Assembly (NCBI GenBank): GCA_030159075.1
Contig: BROG01000242.1
Location: forward strand, 786,001-850,000
Length of the DNA stretch: 64,000 bases
Source of the DNA: Atrina japonica
Lineage: Eukaryota; Mollusca; Bivalvia; Pterioida; Pinnidae
Reading direction: 5' to 3'
The notes below the pieces were generated by a model that worked only from the letters and a program-made list of their open reading frames with translations, was not told the DNA's origin and ran no database searches. How positions within the stretch are numbered: the stretch's first letter is position 1; every line of letters begins with the position of its first letter. Of the stretch, positions 1 through 12,615 are shown piece by piece. Made by a program: the position numbers and the translations under genes.

Positions 1-515
1 ACCCTGTCAAACATGATATTTTAACAAGGCAGTGAGTGTTCCTTCGCCAAACACTTAGCATATGAAGTGAAATTCACGATGACACGTTAAGCAAAGGTCC
101 CAGGTACACGATCGGCGCGGAATGTGGTACGGGTTAATTGTACGACAGTTCATCGAAAGCCGATGAAATCTATTTATAGCGTAAAGACTCTTACAGGATT
201 TAAAAACCAATAGCACAATAAAATTTATAGATTTATATCAATGTAGACAAGAGATTCAGTACTCTACCAATACATTGAATCTCTGTTCATACTTTCTTCC
301 ATTGTTCACAGTTTTTGCTTCATCTTAACGAGGTGATGATTTCCTTGTCAACCCCTAGGGTATTGACAAGCTACACGCGCTATGACGTCACAATGAAATT
401 TATGCTGTAGGGTGTCTACGGTGTTTAGAATGCTGTGTATAATGCCAGATTTCATTTGCATAGATTTACATTTCCATGTATTTAAAACATGGGAAAAAAA
501 TAATCAACTCCTACC
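1..515. other. Unassigned noncoding stretch
   Basis: I see no coding exon, RNA gene or repeat that I can name here. Base composition is ordinary AT-rich invertebrate noncoding DNA. It is probably intronic or intergenic. Confidence 0.5.
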
Positions 516-531
516 TTGAGGTATGGCAAAA

Positions 532-624
532 GAATCTCAATCCTTGGGATAAGATTCTTGAATGACAAACCCGTGGCAAGCCACAGGTTTGTCTTTCAAG
601 AATCTTACCCTCGGATTGAGATTC
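532..624. repeat. Near-perfect hairpin, about 45-bp arms
   Basis: The left arm (532-577) is the reverse complement of the right arm (580-624) apart from a few mismatches and one single-base bulge, with only about two bases between the arms. An open frame that crosses this stretch is a by-product of the symmetry. A foldback insertion or a snapback duplication are the plausible origins. The very short loop argues against a microRNA precursor. Confidence 0.85.
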
Positions 625-1794
625 CTTTCTCATATCCTCAATGTAGGGATAAATTCTATTATTCATGCAAAAGAACTGCAAATTGCACTTTTTCGTAACT
701 TGACAATACTCTTAAATTGACTTGATAAACAAGCCACAAACGTGTCAGTAAAACATGTCAAAGAACCGGTACAAAACATTTTATAAGTGTACAATATCTA
801 GAGACTAATATATTCGACGACCTCTTACCGGAAGGCAGCTCGTTGTGGACAACACATTATAACATGAACCATTCAACTCTCTCGACATTTTCAGTTTGGA
901 AGTATGGGATCTTGAGACAAAAATCGGCTTTCGACTTGAAAGCAAACATTTAACCTCTCATGACTACTCGATTAAGTGTCTCTTTAAAGGGTAACTGATG
1001 ATCGCAGACTTTCTGTTTTCACGTGCATGGATGTGTTGAATATGACTTCGGCTTTAACATCAGAATCTATATTTTTCTCGGCGATCATGTGTCACCATAG
1101 TTACAAAATGGCGAATTGTGTATTACAAATCATACAAATGTAAGTACACAAGCAAAATATTTCGATGATTATAATCAGTATATATATATACATGTATTAG
1201 ACGATATGTCAAGTTAACTTATATCGTACGTTGGTTTCTCATTTTAAGCGGTAGAAAGCGGTTTGATAATTCTTGCATGAACACTATTTTCCCTACATAT
1301 CTATAGCTAGATATATTAAGCCGTTCGTACAAGGGCTCGGTCATGATTATACAGTATTTTTGGCATTAAAGGTGCTCTTATTCCTATTGTCGCCAATAGG
1401 GGAAGACTTTTATTGTTTGTTTTTTTTTTACTTTAATATGATATTTTATTTATTCAACCTCAACGTGTGTTTTTTCATAAGATTATAGATGAACTTATTT
1501 ACTTTTTTCACCAAATTGTCTGAAAGGACTATTAACTGTTCCACGATTGTTTAACTGAGCTTGTACATTTTCCCTTATTTCTTAAAAAGATTGTGCTTTT
1601 CATCGGAGGAGTAACAGTAAATGATTTTAGAATGCTATTTTCTTACCATTGGATTCACTTGCATCCCTCTCCAGGATCGATTTCTAAAACTTATCGGACG
1701 AATCGCGCCGTATTTGGAAATGGTTATCGTCTCTCGGGGAACAATGGACTTGATACTGTCCTTATAGTCAGTAAATAGAAATGTTGAGTTACCT
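625..1794. other. Unassigned noncoding stretch
   Basis: Short open frames here are AT-rich and have no recognisable domain or splice-site context. I see no repeat that recurs elsewhere in the window. Confidence 0.45.
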
Positions 1795-2085
1795 GTTCGA
1801 TAGCAACTGTTGAGTCGTCTGTATCAATTGTGACGAGGATTTGTTCCTCACCTATTTCATTTGAATTTAACTGTTGCCTCAAGGCTGTTGTGACCCGTAA
1901 ACATGGGATGCTCACTCCTCCATGGCACCTAATCCCATCTCTGGATTCCCATAGAATTGTGTTTGTCCAATATCCACTAGATTTGTTTATTGTATCCTGG
2001 GAATCCCCGAAGATTAATTCTTTGGTATCTGTGAATTTATACTCTATGAACCTGTCATTCGTCATTTTGAAGTTGTCCTAGACGG
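1795..2085 (+). repeat. 3' tail of reverse transcriptase element (copy 1)
   Basis: The segment shares an ordered series of motifs with 4300-4480 and with the minus-strand copy at 41515-41740: a GTTGAG..GTCTGTATC start, GACGAGGATT.GTTCC, a TTTGA(A)TTTGACTG block and ACTCCTCCATGGCACCT. At 4.1-4.5 kb the same tail directly follows the reverse-transcriptase C-terminal coding sequence, so I read it as a 5'-truncated 3' end of that element. The alignment was made by eye. Confidence 0.6.
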
Positions 2086-2150
2086 TATAAATCTGTTTCA
2101 GTCCCATTAATCATATTTGGGATGTGAACTTTATAATGCCAACAAGTGAT

Positions 2151-2152
<2 letters not shown>

Positions 2153-2244
<92 letters not shown>
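2153..2244. repeat. (AT)n microsatellite
   Basis: About 92 bases of uninterrupted AT dinucleotides. The true length may be distorted by sequencing. Confidence 0.97.
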
Positions 2245-2248
<4 letters not shown>

Positions 2249-2692
2249 TTCAACATTTTACGATAAAAAAAAATACCAGAGTACATTTAATGACACAATT
2301 ATCTGTTTTGACCCTACTTGTATTCTAAAAAGTATTTTCTGTCTGCTCGTTGAACGCTTTATAATTAAAATCCCAGCGAACGGTTTATTTCTGTAGATTG
2401 CTAATACTGTAATGAATACATCGTCGTTTGAGTATTTGAACAAATTTCTGATACTTTGATGAAAAATTGACTTTTATGAAACACATTATTTAATTGTTTT
2501 CTTACCTGCTTTATATATTTAAAAACTGTCAATGTAAGTTTGTCATCGTAATTGCTATTTTCTCTCACTGACCTCGAGCGGATGGTCATCTATCATATAA
2601 TTGATATTTTAATGGCCACCAACCCAGATAAAGTACCTCTGGCACTGCTTTATTTTACATTAAAAAAATCAATTTGAGCGAAATTTAATGGC

Positions 2693-2926
2693 TAAGTTAA
2701 TATTTAGATGTGAAAAACATCGACCGATATTCCAACAATATTCTCTTTGTTCTTGATTCAGGTGTAAATTGATGTGAACTACGTAAATATGTATCGAAGA
2801 GAAATCATCTTGGACAGAAGCCTATTCATAACTTACATTTTTTAGTAATTTACGCAAATGCACATAACGTGTTAAGTGAAAACACTTAAGGATAGAAACA
2901 TCTCGGCAATGATAAACCCTTACCCT
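2693..2926 (+). repeat. Recent direct duplication, copy 1
   Basis: This 234-bp block recurs at 3270-3503 in the same orientation with only three substitutions that I can find and no indel. It is noncoding. The high identity implies a young duplication or gene conversion. Confidence 0.93.
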
Positions 2927-3269
2927 GTTTTATACTTACCATAATTTGATATGGAGACTTTTGATTTCGGGAGACATATTTGACTGTTGAAGAGTTATTG
3001 AATTCTTTATTATCAAAAAAAGTCAATAAAATTGATATAGATATTTGTGAGAATTTGTATTCACTTTTTACTAATTTTTAACAAAAATCTTTAAGAGGTT
3101 TCGTGTGCTGGCCCAAAGAAAAAGATGGCAGCTTTTCATACGTTTATATTCTTCCGGCCCCAGGGGCGAATATTAGGTGTATATATTGTTATAACCATAA
3201 CGTGTTCATTCCATATCTTTTCCGCCTGTCAAGAAAAACACATGTCTGATATATAAGAAGAAGTTAATA

Positions 3270-3503
3270 TAAGTTAATATTTAGATGTGAAAAACATCGA
3301 CCGATATTCCAACAATATTCTATTTGTTCTTGATTCAGGTGTAAATTGATGTGAACTACGTAAATATGTATCGAAGAGAAATCATCTTGGACAGAAGCCT
3401 ATTCATAACTTACATTTTCTAGTAATTTACGCAAATGCACATAACGTGTTAAGTGAAAACACTGAAGGATAGAAACATCTCGGCAATGATAAACCCTTAC
3501 CCT
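3270..3503 (+). repeat. Recent direct duplication, copy 2
   Basis: Second copy of the 2693-2926 block, starting 577 bases downstream. The intervening sequence (2927-3269) has no counterpart after this copy, so it is a spaced duplication rather than a simple tandem array. Confidence 0.93.
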
Positions 3504-3614
3504 TACTTACAGCTTAGAGAATCGCAATTTAAATCCAATTTAAAAAAAGTCCCTCATCTCTTGTTTTCGGAACACGCCGCTTGAACCTAGACTGAATTTG
3601 TATGAAAGTTGATA

Positions 3615-3755
3615 AGTTTACTTGCGAATGGCCAATGATGGCCTCCTGGGATGCATTGTAGCCGGTTTCTCTCCTCCAGCATTAAAAACCGGCCGCCATC
3701 ATATAATTGAAAAAATTGTTGAGTGTAGCATAAAGCACCAATATAGACATACAGA
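3615..3755 (+). mobile_element. SINE family B, 3' part
   Basis: It carries the TTTACTTGCG.A.GGCC block, CTCTCCTCCA.CATTAAAAAC, GCCGCCAT.ATATAATTGA and the terminal TTGAGTGTAGCATAAAGCACCAAT. The same order occurs at 12345-12528 and, inverted, at 30420-30600, where a tRNA-like head is also visible. The head is missing or too decayed to see in this copy. Confidence 0.65.
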
Positions 3756-4069
3756 AAATTGTTGAACTAAAAGATTTATTTCTATTTAATTCAGCAATTG
3801 TTTACCAAAATCAATTAAAGAAACAACAGAATCAAGCACACACGCTTCATACTTAGACATTTTACTTACTATAGACACAAGCGGAAAATTGGAAAATAAG
3901 CTACACGACAAACGCGACGACTGAATTTCACTGTTTTTCATCGTAAATTTTCAACATTTAAGTAGTTATATCCCACAGTCACCCGCATATGGAGTTTATT
4001 ATTTTTTTTTTTACAAATGATCCGATATGCCATGGCGTGTTTTATACCCTTACACCCCTGAATACCTGA

Positions 4070-4485
4070 GTGTTATGCTCTTTCTGTTGTTTAAAACCAG
4101 TGTCTGCAGGATTAAAAGTATTAACATTTGAACATTTCATATGCAGACGTAAACTACTCACTAGCAAACTTTTGACACAGGGATATCGAAAACCGCGTTT
4201 GATTTCACCCTTCCGCAAATTTTACGGTCGGTGTAATAATCTTGTTTGCGATTACTCTGTTTCACTAAGTGAAATGTAGAGTTGTCTTTTCGTTGGCGGT
4301 TGTTGAGACGTCTGTATCGAATTTGACGAGGATTCGTTCCACACGTAATTTATTTGGATTTGACTGTGGACCCTCGGCGGGTGTGACCGGTCACCAGGGG
4401 ACGTTACTCCTCCATGGCACCTGATTCTAACTCTTGGTTTTCAGTGTTCGTCCAGTTTTACCAGATTTGTATCTGTATCCTATAG
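4070..4485 (+). mobile_element. 5'-truncated reverse transcriptase element: C-terminal coding plus 3' tail
   Basis: The open frame at 4070-4279 ends in a block with LLTSKLLTQGYRKPRL and FRKFYGRCNNLVCDY. The same block is encoded on the minus strand at about 41.7 kb, downstream of recognisable reverse-transcriptase motifs, so this is the C-terminal end of that retroelement's protein. The noncoding tail follows at 4300-4480 with the motifs described for 1795-2085. Only the 3' end is present, as expected for target-primed insertion with 5' truncation. It is not a host gene. I cannot assign the clade (Penelope-like or another YIDD-type lineage) with confidence. Confidence 0.7.
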
Positions 4486-4489
4486 ATTT

Positions 4490-5686
4490 ATATATATATT
4501 TTTTATTATTATGCGGAAATAACAAAAGTCACAAAATGATCTGTGAAGGGATCATACATAAATCCTCCAAATGTTGGAATGATGCTAGTATGAGCAGATG
4601 AATCCTTTAACATCATCAAAATTTTATTATATCGCTGAAGTAGAGTTTTTATTTCGCTTCTATAACTTCTTACTAGAGTATATGCAAATATAGAACATGA
4701 TCACGTGAATGACAAAGCTAAGATAATTTCCCGCTGTTCCGTTACTTACTAAGATCAAAGGCAAACATTTTCGCTGCCAGTGTCCGTAATCATGTTGATA
4801 TTTATCTATCTGATGATTGTAACATCAACAATTTCATTTTCATGTTATCAGAAATGTCCAAATGAAGTGGATTTATCACTTTTAGACTACAGAACTGTAT
4901 TTTGCTTTCTGATACCGTGTCTTGATCCAGATCATTCTATCAAAACGTTTTGGCCTTGTACATGGTGTTTTAATAGCATATTATATCTGTTTTACATAAA
5001 CGCCATGGAGATTTAAAACCATAAGCAGACATGATCAGGAATAATCTCTTTATCGATTCCTGGGTAGACAGGAATACATCAATGTGGTTTTATTTCATTC
5101 ACTGGTCTAAATGCATACCTTTTTAATCGAGATGAAGTATACAACAAAAGTCAATTTAAACCTTCTAGCCATCTCAGACAATACAATAATGATATACCAA
5201 TCAATCGATATGCATTGACAAACAGGTATCTCACGTTGTCGTCACTGCACACGAGAGTACATTTACTTTTGATGTACCTATTGCGTTAGAAATACGTAAC
5301 ATGTAATCGTTACCTTGGTTATAAAGACTCTTCTTTGCACAATATTCAAAAAGAAAATGAGCTTCAATTCTGATCAAATGAATCCCTAACGAAAGCAGGT
5401 GTTTTTGTGTTGATTATGTTATAGCTTCATAATTGCTGTTTCCAGACGATGTCCCGGAAGACTATCTATTGCTGGTTTGAAAATAAGATTATTTATCCGA
5501 GACTCTTGGAACTTCCTACCACAAATATAACCAAAAACAAAAAATAAAAAATAGACATTACAAATATTAATTGGGTTGAATCATTAAAACGCAGCAGAGG
5601 AACTTGGCGACATAGTGAGTAGAAATATTATCCATCATAATGATATACCCACAACCTTTGAAGTCGCAATGTGCCGTATGTGTTTC
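4490..5686. other. Unassigned noncoding stretch
   Basis: Small open frames occur, including one of 78 residues at 4780, but none resembles a known family or lies between splice signals. Nothing else was recognised. Confidence 0.4.
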
Positions 5687-5688
5687 TG

Positions 5689-5756
<68 letters not shown>
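5687..5756. repeat. (GT)n microsatellite
   Basis: Nearly pure GT repeat with one early GC interruption, followed by a short GA-rich run. The cysteine/valine and histidine/threonine open frames on its two strands are artefacts of the repeat. Confidence 0.96.
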
Positions 5757-5757
<1 letters not shown>

Positions 5758-6149
5758 AGGGAGAGAGAGAGGCTGTTGGGATACTAGTATTTCCATTTCT
5801 TATTTGGAAATAATACCTTGAAAGGGGGAAAATAAAAGTACACATACGTCTACTTATACATGTACTTTATACCGGAAAGGAGTTCAAAGTATAGTAGAAA
5901 TTAACCATTAAAACAATTTAATCTTGTTTTTTGTTTACAATATTCATTACGTCTTACAGTAAACCTATAAAGTATGCAGTAAAACCTTCCATATCATGCT
6001 GTTTTATCTCTAAATTATTATCCTATATAGAAAATGACAATAAAACTCATGTTACTTATTCCATATACACTTTTAGTAATTGCTGCAATATGGGATATCC
6101 AATATTGTTTGGGCAATGTATTGTTTTATGGGGTTATCTACCTTTTATA

Positions 6150-6425
6150 GAGCCGGCCTGGCTCTGTCGGTACCGCGCTCGACTCTGAATCGTGAGTTCG
6201 AGTCCCGCCGACGACAGGTAGGTTTTGTCTTTCGGATGAGACAGTAAAAACTGGAGGTCCCGTATCACAGTAGGTGTCGGCACGTTAAAGAACCCTCACT
6301 GCTAAATGGCCGTAAGTGCCAGGCATAGGTCAAAATTTGATCCCTTTACCTGCATTTGGTGACGTCTCCATATGAGTGAAATATTCTTTAGTGGGACGTG
6401 AAGCAACAATAAACACAAATAAACT
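6150..6425 (+). mobile_element. tRNA-derived SINE, family A
   Basis: The 5' head has a polymerase III A-box-like stretch (TGGCTCTGTCGGTA, about 6159-6172) and a B box (GAGTTCGAGTCCC, 6194-6206). A central domain follows with TTTCGGATGAGACAGTAAA, GGAGGTCCCGT and CACGTTAAAGAACCC, which resembles the conserved core of mollusc SINEs. The 3' end is A-rich with AATAAACACAAATAAAC. No intact tRNA cloverleaf is claimed. Boundaries are estimated to within about 10 bases. Confidence 0.82.
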
Positions 6426-6429
6426 TCCT

Positions 6430-7869
6430 TTGATATAACTGCCGTGAGACGGAAAGGTGGTTGATGCATGATTGCTACACAGTTTTTCTGACATGGCGAC
6501 ATCTTTTTGGAACTTATAAGAACGCATTAGCTTTTTTATGTATGGTATTCATGTTTCACGGGTTATATTTACCGCTTTCTTACTGTAACAAAAGAAAATC
6601 ACTATCATATAAGCCAGTACATAAATATAACAGCCTTACGCGGGGGTTCCTGGAAAACGCACAGGTATTCAACAAGTTAATTTTCAAATATAAACTGGTT
6701 CAGATTTGAACAATTTTACTTTAGTATATCATTCTTCCGTCGAACTATTACTAGCCTATGTTTGGCATCTACATCACATGCATTTTTATTCACATTTCTT
6801 TTTTCCCTGTCATTACTTTTACCCTGAGTCACTCTTAGACTAAACAGAGTTGAGGAGCACTATTCTTCTTTTAACAACTTGTATATATTCTGTTGATAGA
6901 TTAAGGATAATACTATTCAAATTAATTTATTTTCTAAAATTTGTCACACACCTAGATAAAAATGACATTAACAAACATGGTATAGTTTTGTACTAATGAC
7001 AATACGGGTAGAAGGCATTTCGACGGTACGTCGGCCATATTGGTTTACCCATACGTGTTTGCATTTTAAGTTATTGCATCTTTGTTTCGTTCCCCATCAT
7101 TACTCATTAATAAAAGGCGTAGGGACTGTCCTCCCCATAACTTGGCTTTATTATTAAATAGCAGTTTTGCCTCTATTTACATAAGATATATGAATTCACA
7201 TTGACCACTTTGTGATGTTTTGACAGAACATACTACTCACTGAATTTATTCAATGTATTCTGTTGATATACATTTTAAGGTAAAATATATACACAGATTA
7301 CTATAGATACCAAGAAAGTGCTGTGGGGCTGTTGTATTGTTAGGATCCAAAACAGTCACTCCCTTTTATGATATATGTGGCTGTTGCAAATGTTTGTGAT
7401 GCTTGCTGCTAATGTTGTTGATAATGATGACGCTCTGCACATTACTTTTAATTCAACACAATTGATATCGATTATTTTGTAATACAGTGTCTAACGTACA
7501 CACACAAATACCATGCTCACTTGAAAATATTCCAATATTATAACTGATACACATTTCACTGGCTTGTTATGTATGCATATGGAATTTTGTAATGCTCCGG
7601 GGGCTTTGTAATAAAATGTTTATTGGCGTAATTAATTAACTATGAAACTAATATGGCAATTTTTATCGTGTTTAGGGTATATATTTTATCTTTTTATTAT
7701 CTGGTAAGTTGTAAATAATAAAGAAAATTGACTAAAGTACTTTCTTGATTATCCAATGAGGTAAATTATGCCATGGTTACTTACACAGAGAAAATATATG
7801 CAAATAATATTCCTACCTGTAATTTAACCAATCATGTTATGAATTTGGTGAGTAATAAGATAAAAGGTA
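6430..7869. other. Unassigned noncoding stretch
   Basis: AT-rich sequence with no domain, splice-bounded exon or recognisable element. I see nothing more to report. Confidence 0.4.
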
Positions 7870-8060
7870 TAATTTTAGTAGTATGTGGCAAGCTAACACG
7901 GATGCCGACTCCTCCTAGACACCTGATCCCACCCCGTTTGTGATTCGCAATTGTTCTTCGTTGTTGAGACTGTTGTTATATATATGCAATTTATCGTATT
8001 CTAATTCACTTTCGAATATCCATTTGTACTCCCTCATTATAAATGAGACAAACAGAATAA
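7870..8060 (+). repeat. 3' tail of reverse transcriptase element, variant 2
   Basis: It contains GGCAAGCTAACAC.GATGCCGACTCCTCC, GACACCTGATCCCACCCCGTTTG, GATTCGCAATTGTTCTTC and TATCGTATTCTAAT. The same ordered series appears at 14643-14835, 18219-18340 and inverted at 16085-16170. The ACTCCTCC..CACCTGATCCCA centre is shared with the 4.3-kb tail, which suggests related subfamilies. Confidence 0.65.
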
Positions 8061-8666
8061 TTACAAACAGAGTAATTATAAGATACTGCACAGGAATTGA
8101 TCACCTGGCTTCATTTTTACTCTTTGATCAATACCTTTTATATTTATAAATATTCCAATTATCAATTTATCTGTAAGAATGTTAGGCTTTCAACTTAAAT
8201 ATACCAAAAAGCTTTTTTTCATTCAAACTAGTCTTTCTCCGGTTTATGTGACCGAGAAAGATTATGTTTAATTGAGAAAAATATCGGTTTGTTTCGAAAA
8301 TAATATAGTTTAACTGGTAAAATAGGTTTAACTCATTTATGTGATTTTGGCTTGTCATACGACTGATATGATCACTCAATGCACTCAATGCCAAAAGCAC
8401 TGAAAAATATTGATTGTACTACACATACGAATGATGACGTTCGGATACACAGACGCCTAATTATGAAAGGATCATCAACACAATTACATACGAATAATTC
8501 TCTGTCGTTAGCTATCGTTCGACAATTGATGGTTTAAGATAAATTATGCCAGACATTGTTTGCCTCCACGTTCACCTGCGCATCATACTCTGATGATCTT
8601 TTGCAGTATAACTTTTCTTTCTGTCGGCGTTTATTTGATTGATTTTTAATTTCCCACTGTATTTTC

Positions 8667-8667
<1 letters not shown>

Positions 8668-8757
<90 letters not shown>
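8668..8757. repeat. (AT)n microsatellite
   Basis: About 90 bases of pure AT. Poly-(Tyr-Ile) open frames across it are artefacts. Confidence 0.97.
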
Positions 8758-8758
<1 letters not shown>

Positions 8759-9232
8759 CTTTTGTCCATTCACGGCGGTGTATATTATTTAATCATTCTT
8801 TACATTTTTGAACCGGATATAAAAGTTGGTTTGTTTTTAATTGTAATAATGAGACATCCGTTCGCTTTGTATGACCTGAATAAACAATAAGTTGTTAATT
8901 TGGCCTTTAGGAAATGCTGTTGGTCCACCTCTATGAATAATGTAATTTCTTCCCAAATGTATTTATCTAAATCAGTCTTAAAAGTCACAGTGTCTGAAAT
9001 AATATGCCATCTTATCATTACAATTTATCGGGTAAAACATTGTCTGTCCTATGAATATTTCAGTATATGTTGCAGGGTGGTTTACTATATGACGCACTAC
9101 AAATATAAAAGGTCAATTTGATATAGCACGTATGGAATCACATTTATACTAAAGTGCCTCATAGTCGCTGTCATTATTCAAGTTCATGGCCTTCTTGATC
9201 GATAGAGTTTATCTCAAAGTTACTGTTACCAC

Positions 9233-9260
9233 AATCATCATCATCATCATCATCATCATC
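9233..9260. repeat. (ATC)n trinucleotide repeat
   Basis: About nine ATC units, followed by imperfect copies (AGTATCATCA). Noncoding context. Confidence 0.9.
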
Positions 9261-9339
9261 AGTATCATCAATGTTATTATCATTATTGTAATTCGTAGTT
9301 TATCTATATGAATATTCTATTTATTTCACTTTTACACAC

Positions 9340-9343
<4 letters not shown>

Positions 9344-9419
<76 letters not shown>

Positions 9420-9430
9420 TGTGTGTGTGT
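9344..9430. repeat. (GA)n-(GT)n compound microsatellite
   Basis: A pure GA run to about 9417 changes directly into a short GT run. The serine/leucine-rich reverse frame is an artefact. Confidence 0.96.
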
Positions 9431-9781
9431 ATTTGAAACACAGCCAAAAAGACCTACAGCAAAACATGCAGAAAGTAGATTTTGTTCGCAGTACATTGAC
9501 CGCTACATTAGTAACAGAATGAATATAGACAGTATATCTTACTACTAGTGTGATGACTATATCAAGATATAATAATACAAACACGCTGTACTGTGTACTT
9601 GCTGTTAGGAATGATGAGGACATACCACGATCTCTATGTTCATTAACAAATGCATAATGTGTGACATAACATTGATGATCGGCACATGTGAACGTGACTT
9701 TCATTTGGTTTTACTTATTGAAGGAAATCGAGATCTTCTGCGAAAAACCAGGACCGCAATGAACATCATTTGTTCTAGATT

Positions 9782-9881
<100 letters not shown>

Positions 9882-10684
9882 TGTGCTGAGTGTGTGTGTG
9901 TTAGTTTTGGTAATTGCTTATATGATCCATATATAGATGAGCGAATATGACGTCATTGTTGCCAAGTGACAGAAGAGTACCCTTGTCGTAGTACTAACTA
10001 TGTTTTGGGATAACTGCGTCTTGTTTTTGGTTTATGGGTCTTTATAACGGTTATATTAGTATGTTAAGTAAAAACAAAATTTAAATTTTACTGTTACCAT
10101 TGCGTGCTGAAATATAGTAATAATTACGCATAACAATATTTGTGTAACAGAATAAAAGACCTGTTAATTGATATCTAAATAGCAAGTATTCATATTTAGA
10201 CATATAGGAGACAATGACTAACCTTTCTCTGTCTTTATAAGGGTTTCTTTATTTTTGTTCAGTCTTAAATTCATCCTTTACATCACAAGAGGTAGTGAAA
10301 TTGTCAGGAACATCGATCTGATTTGGATTTTTGCAGATACAGTTATGATTATTCTCTGCCTAACACAACATTACAAGTTCATGGCTCACTCAGAAAAACA
10401 CGAGTACATGGGAATATATTCAGTGAGTGTACCTTACACGTTTCTGGACCTAGTATTTACAGTTATTATTGTTTATTTCATTAACGAAAAAAAAAAAACT
10501 ACAAAGTATAAACCTGTCGATTATATTTTGGCGTACATTATCAATTCTATTAACATCTTCAATATTTAAATCTGCAACAATCATCAGTTGTCTGTTTATA
10601 ATTGGTCCATACACACCTTTTGACAAGATCTCTGCAATTGCGCGTGGACTAGAGCCAATGCCATTTATAAATAAATATGACAAT

Positions 10685-10793
<109 letters not shown>

Positions 10794-11954
10794 GTTTTAC
10801 TTTTTTCCCTTAACACTAGTATCGTTTTTACGGACGAGTTCATTCCGGTGCTGTCTTCATTGGTATCATACATTCATCGCTTCGTTTTTTATCAATAATC
10901 ATACAAACAGATAAAAGGATACTGTTTCCAAATTATCGATTGCTATTATTCCTGAACTAATATATGTAGATATTATCATCGAGAGTGTAATAAACTTAAA
11001 CATCGCTCCTTAACATATCCGGTTTGGAGACTACATTTCCTGTGATCTTTTCCGTGACGCCTACAGGCGACTGTCACAACTCGACTGGAATAGGACATGC
11101 GATGCTTGCATGTCATGTGTTGTTATAAGTCTGTAAACTTTGATTGCATAACTTGCCAACCAAACATCTTGTAATGGTTCACGGTCCACTCTACTACAAT
11201 GTATTAAGAAAATGAAATGGGACTACGGTATAAAAAAGAGACACTTAATTGAAATTCCTAAGTCAAGTGACCAATACCACACAAACATTGCGACTTCTGG
11301 AAAGACACTGACCTCTAGGAAATATCTTGTCTGCCAGTCACACGTGCTGAGAGTCCTTTAGCGAAATTCAAATAAAACAAACTAAACATAAATAATCAGT
11401 GATTCACGTTTTATCTTTCTATTTGTTTATGTATTTATGTGTCCATTTATTCATCTGATAATTCATTGTCTTAGTTATCATCATTGCACTAATCTATTCA
11501 CTTGTAAATTTTAAGTTGTGAAGCTTATGGGAATTTTGGTAAACCTAGTGAAATTGTCAGGTTATGTAGGCGTGTATGTGTTACTTGCTTTGGCTTGATT
11601 TAACGGGCGGAGTGACTACCTAAAACCCTTACCACTCGTCTCGTGTATGTGTATTTTTGTTTACGTATATTTTTAAATAACACTTACCAATACTTTCCTG
11701 TGAAATTATTTAATGTATAAGAAGTATACATTCCTGTCAAAATCCTGTTCTATGATACACATCCTGGACTGTAAATCGATTTGATTCTTAAAAATTTAAA
11801 TATATAAAACGCGGTGTTTTTGGGGGGTCTGATTGTATTGAAGTAATCATTACGTCACTTTACTATGATTTGGTGTCTAAAATATCTAAAATCTTGTTCG
11901 ATAGTAGACGTTCTGTTGTCTGTCGGCTAGGGTAACCGACGTTATACCTTATAT

Positions 11955-12060
11955 CTCCGTAAGGAGTTGATACACGACGGATGTAGCCTATCGGCGGGAA
12001 CTGCCTATTCCTCCATTGCATTTGATCAGAGCTTTGGAATATGTGGGGATTAGCGTCTTG
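11955..12060 (+). repeat. Possible decayed reverse transcriptase element tail
   Basis: ACACGACGGATGTAGCC..TCGGCGGGAACTG and CTATTCCTCCATTGCATTTGATC echo the GGGTGTGACCGGTCG..ACTCCTCCATGGCACCTGATC block of the 4.3-kb and 41.5-kb tails. The similarity is weak and was judged by eye. Confidence 0.35.
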
Positions 12061-12344
12061 TCATGTGGGCTTCATTGTAGTTTTATGTTGTATATTTTAT
12101 ATTACTTGGGATAATTCCAGGTGCTTAAAAAATTTGAATGTTTGTGCTCTTTGAAATTAACCAAAAATTTAATGAAAATCAATTTTGTTGAATAATAAGT
12201 ACATATCATATCGAAATTTGAGTTGCATTCGTAAGGAAGCCTACTCATCTAAGGTACCTGATCCCTCCTCTGGCTTCTCTGTGATTGATCAATATTGACC
12301 ATATCTGCCTATTGCCTTCTGTACTTACGAGAATCTCCGTAGTC

Positions 12345-12528
12345 AACTGTTAAGAGCATCGCACTTTAAACCATGAAGTCCCCAATCTCTAGTCAGCGCT
12401 GGAACGTAGTTTAGTTTACTTGCGGAAGGCCAATATTGTCTCTCCTCCACCTTTAAAACTGACAGTTACTATATTACTGAAATAGTGTTGAGTGTGGCGT
12501 AAAACACAATTAAATCAATCAAACAACA
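12345..12528 (+). mobile_element. SINE family B
   Basis: A decayed tRNA-like head (TTAAGAGCATCGCACTTTAAA, compare GGTTAGAGCATTGCCCTTTAAA in the 40.7-kb copy) is followed by TTTACTTGCGGAAGGCC, CTCTCCTCCACCTTTAAAAC and the terminal TTGAGTGTGGCGTAAAACACAATTAAATCAATC. It ends fewer than 100 bases before the splice acceptor of the Shal pore/S6 exon, so it lies inside the functional 3' end of that intron. Confidence 0.78.
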
Positions 12529-12615
12529 GACAGATTAACATGTATATTATGTACCATATTTGTTTTCTAGACAGAATTACATTTTCATAAATGACACATT
12601 TTCTCTTTGTTGCAG

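Noticed and set aside
532..624. microRNA precursor
   Set aside because: Loop of about two bases and almost fully paired long arms do not fit a normal precursor.
6151..6218. Possible functional tRNA gene
   Set aside because: A and B boxes are present, but no cloverleaf could be drawn and a SINE core follows directly.
10255..10569. 104-residue hydrophobic frame
   Set aside because: Considered as a possible upstream Shal transmembrane exon, but it has no voltage-sensor arginines or Kv signature and no matching splice sites.
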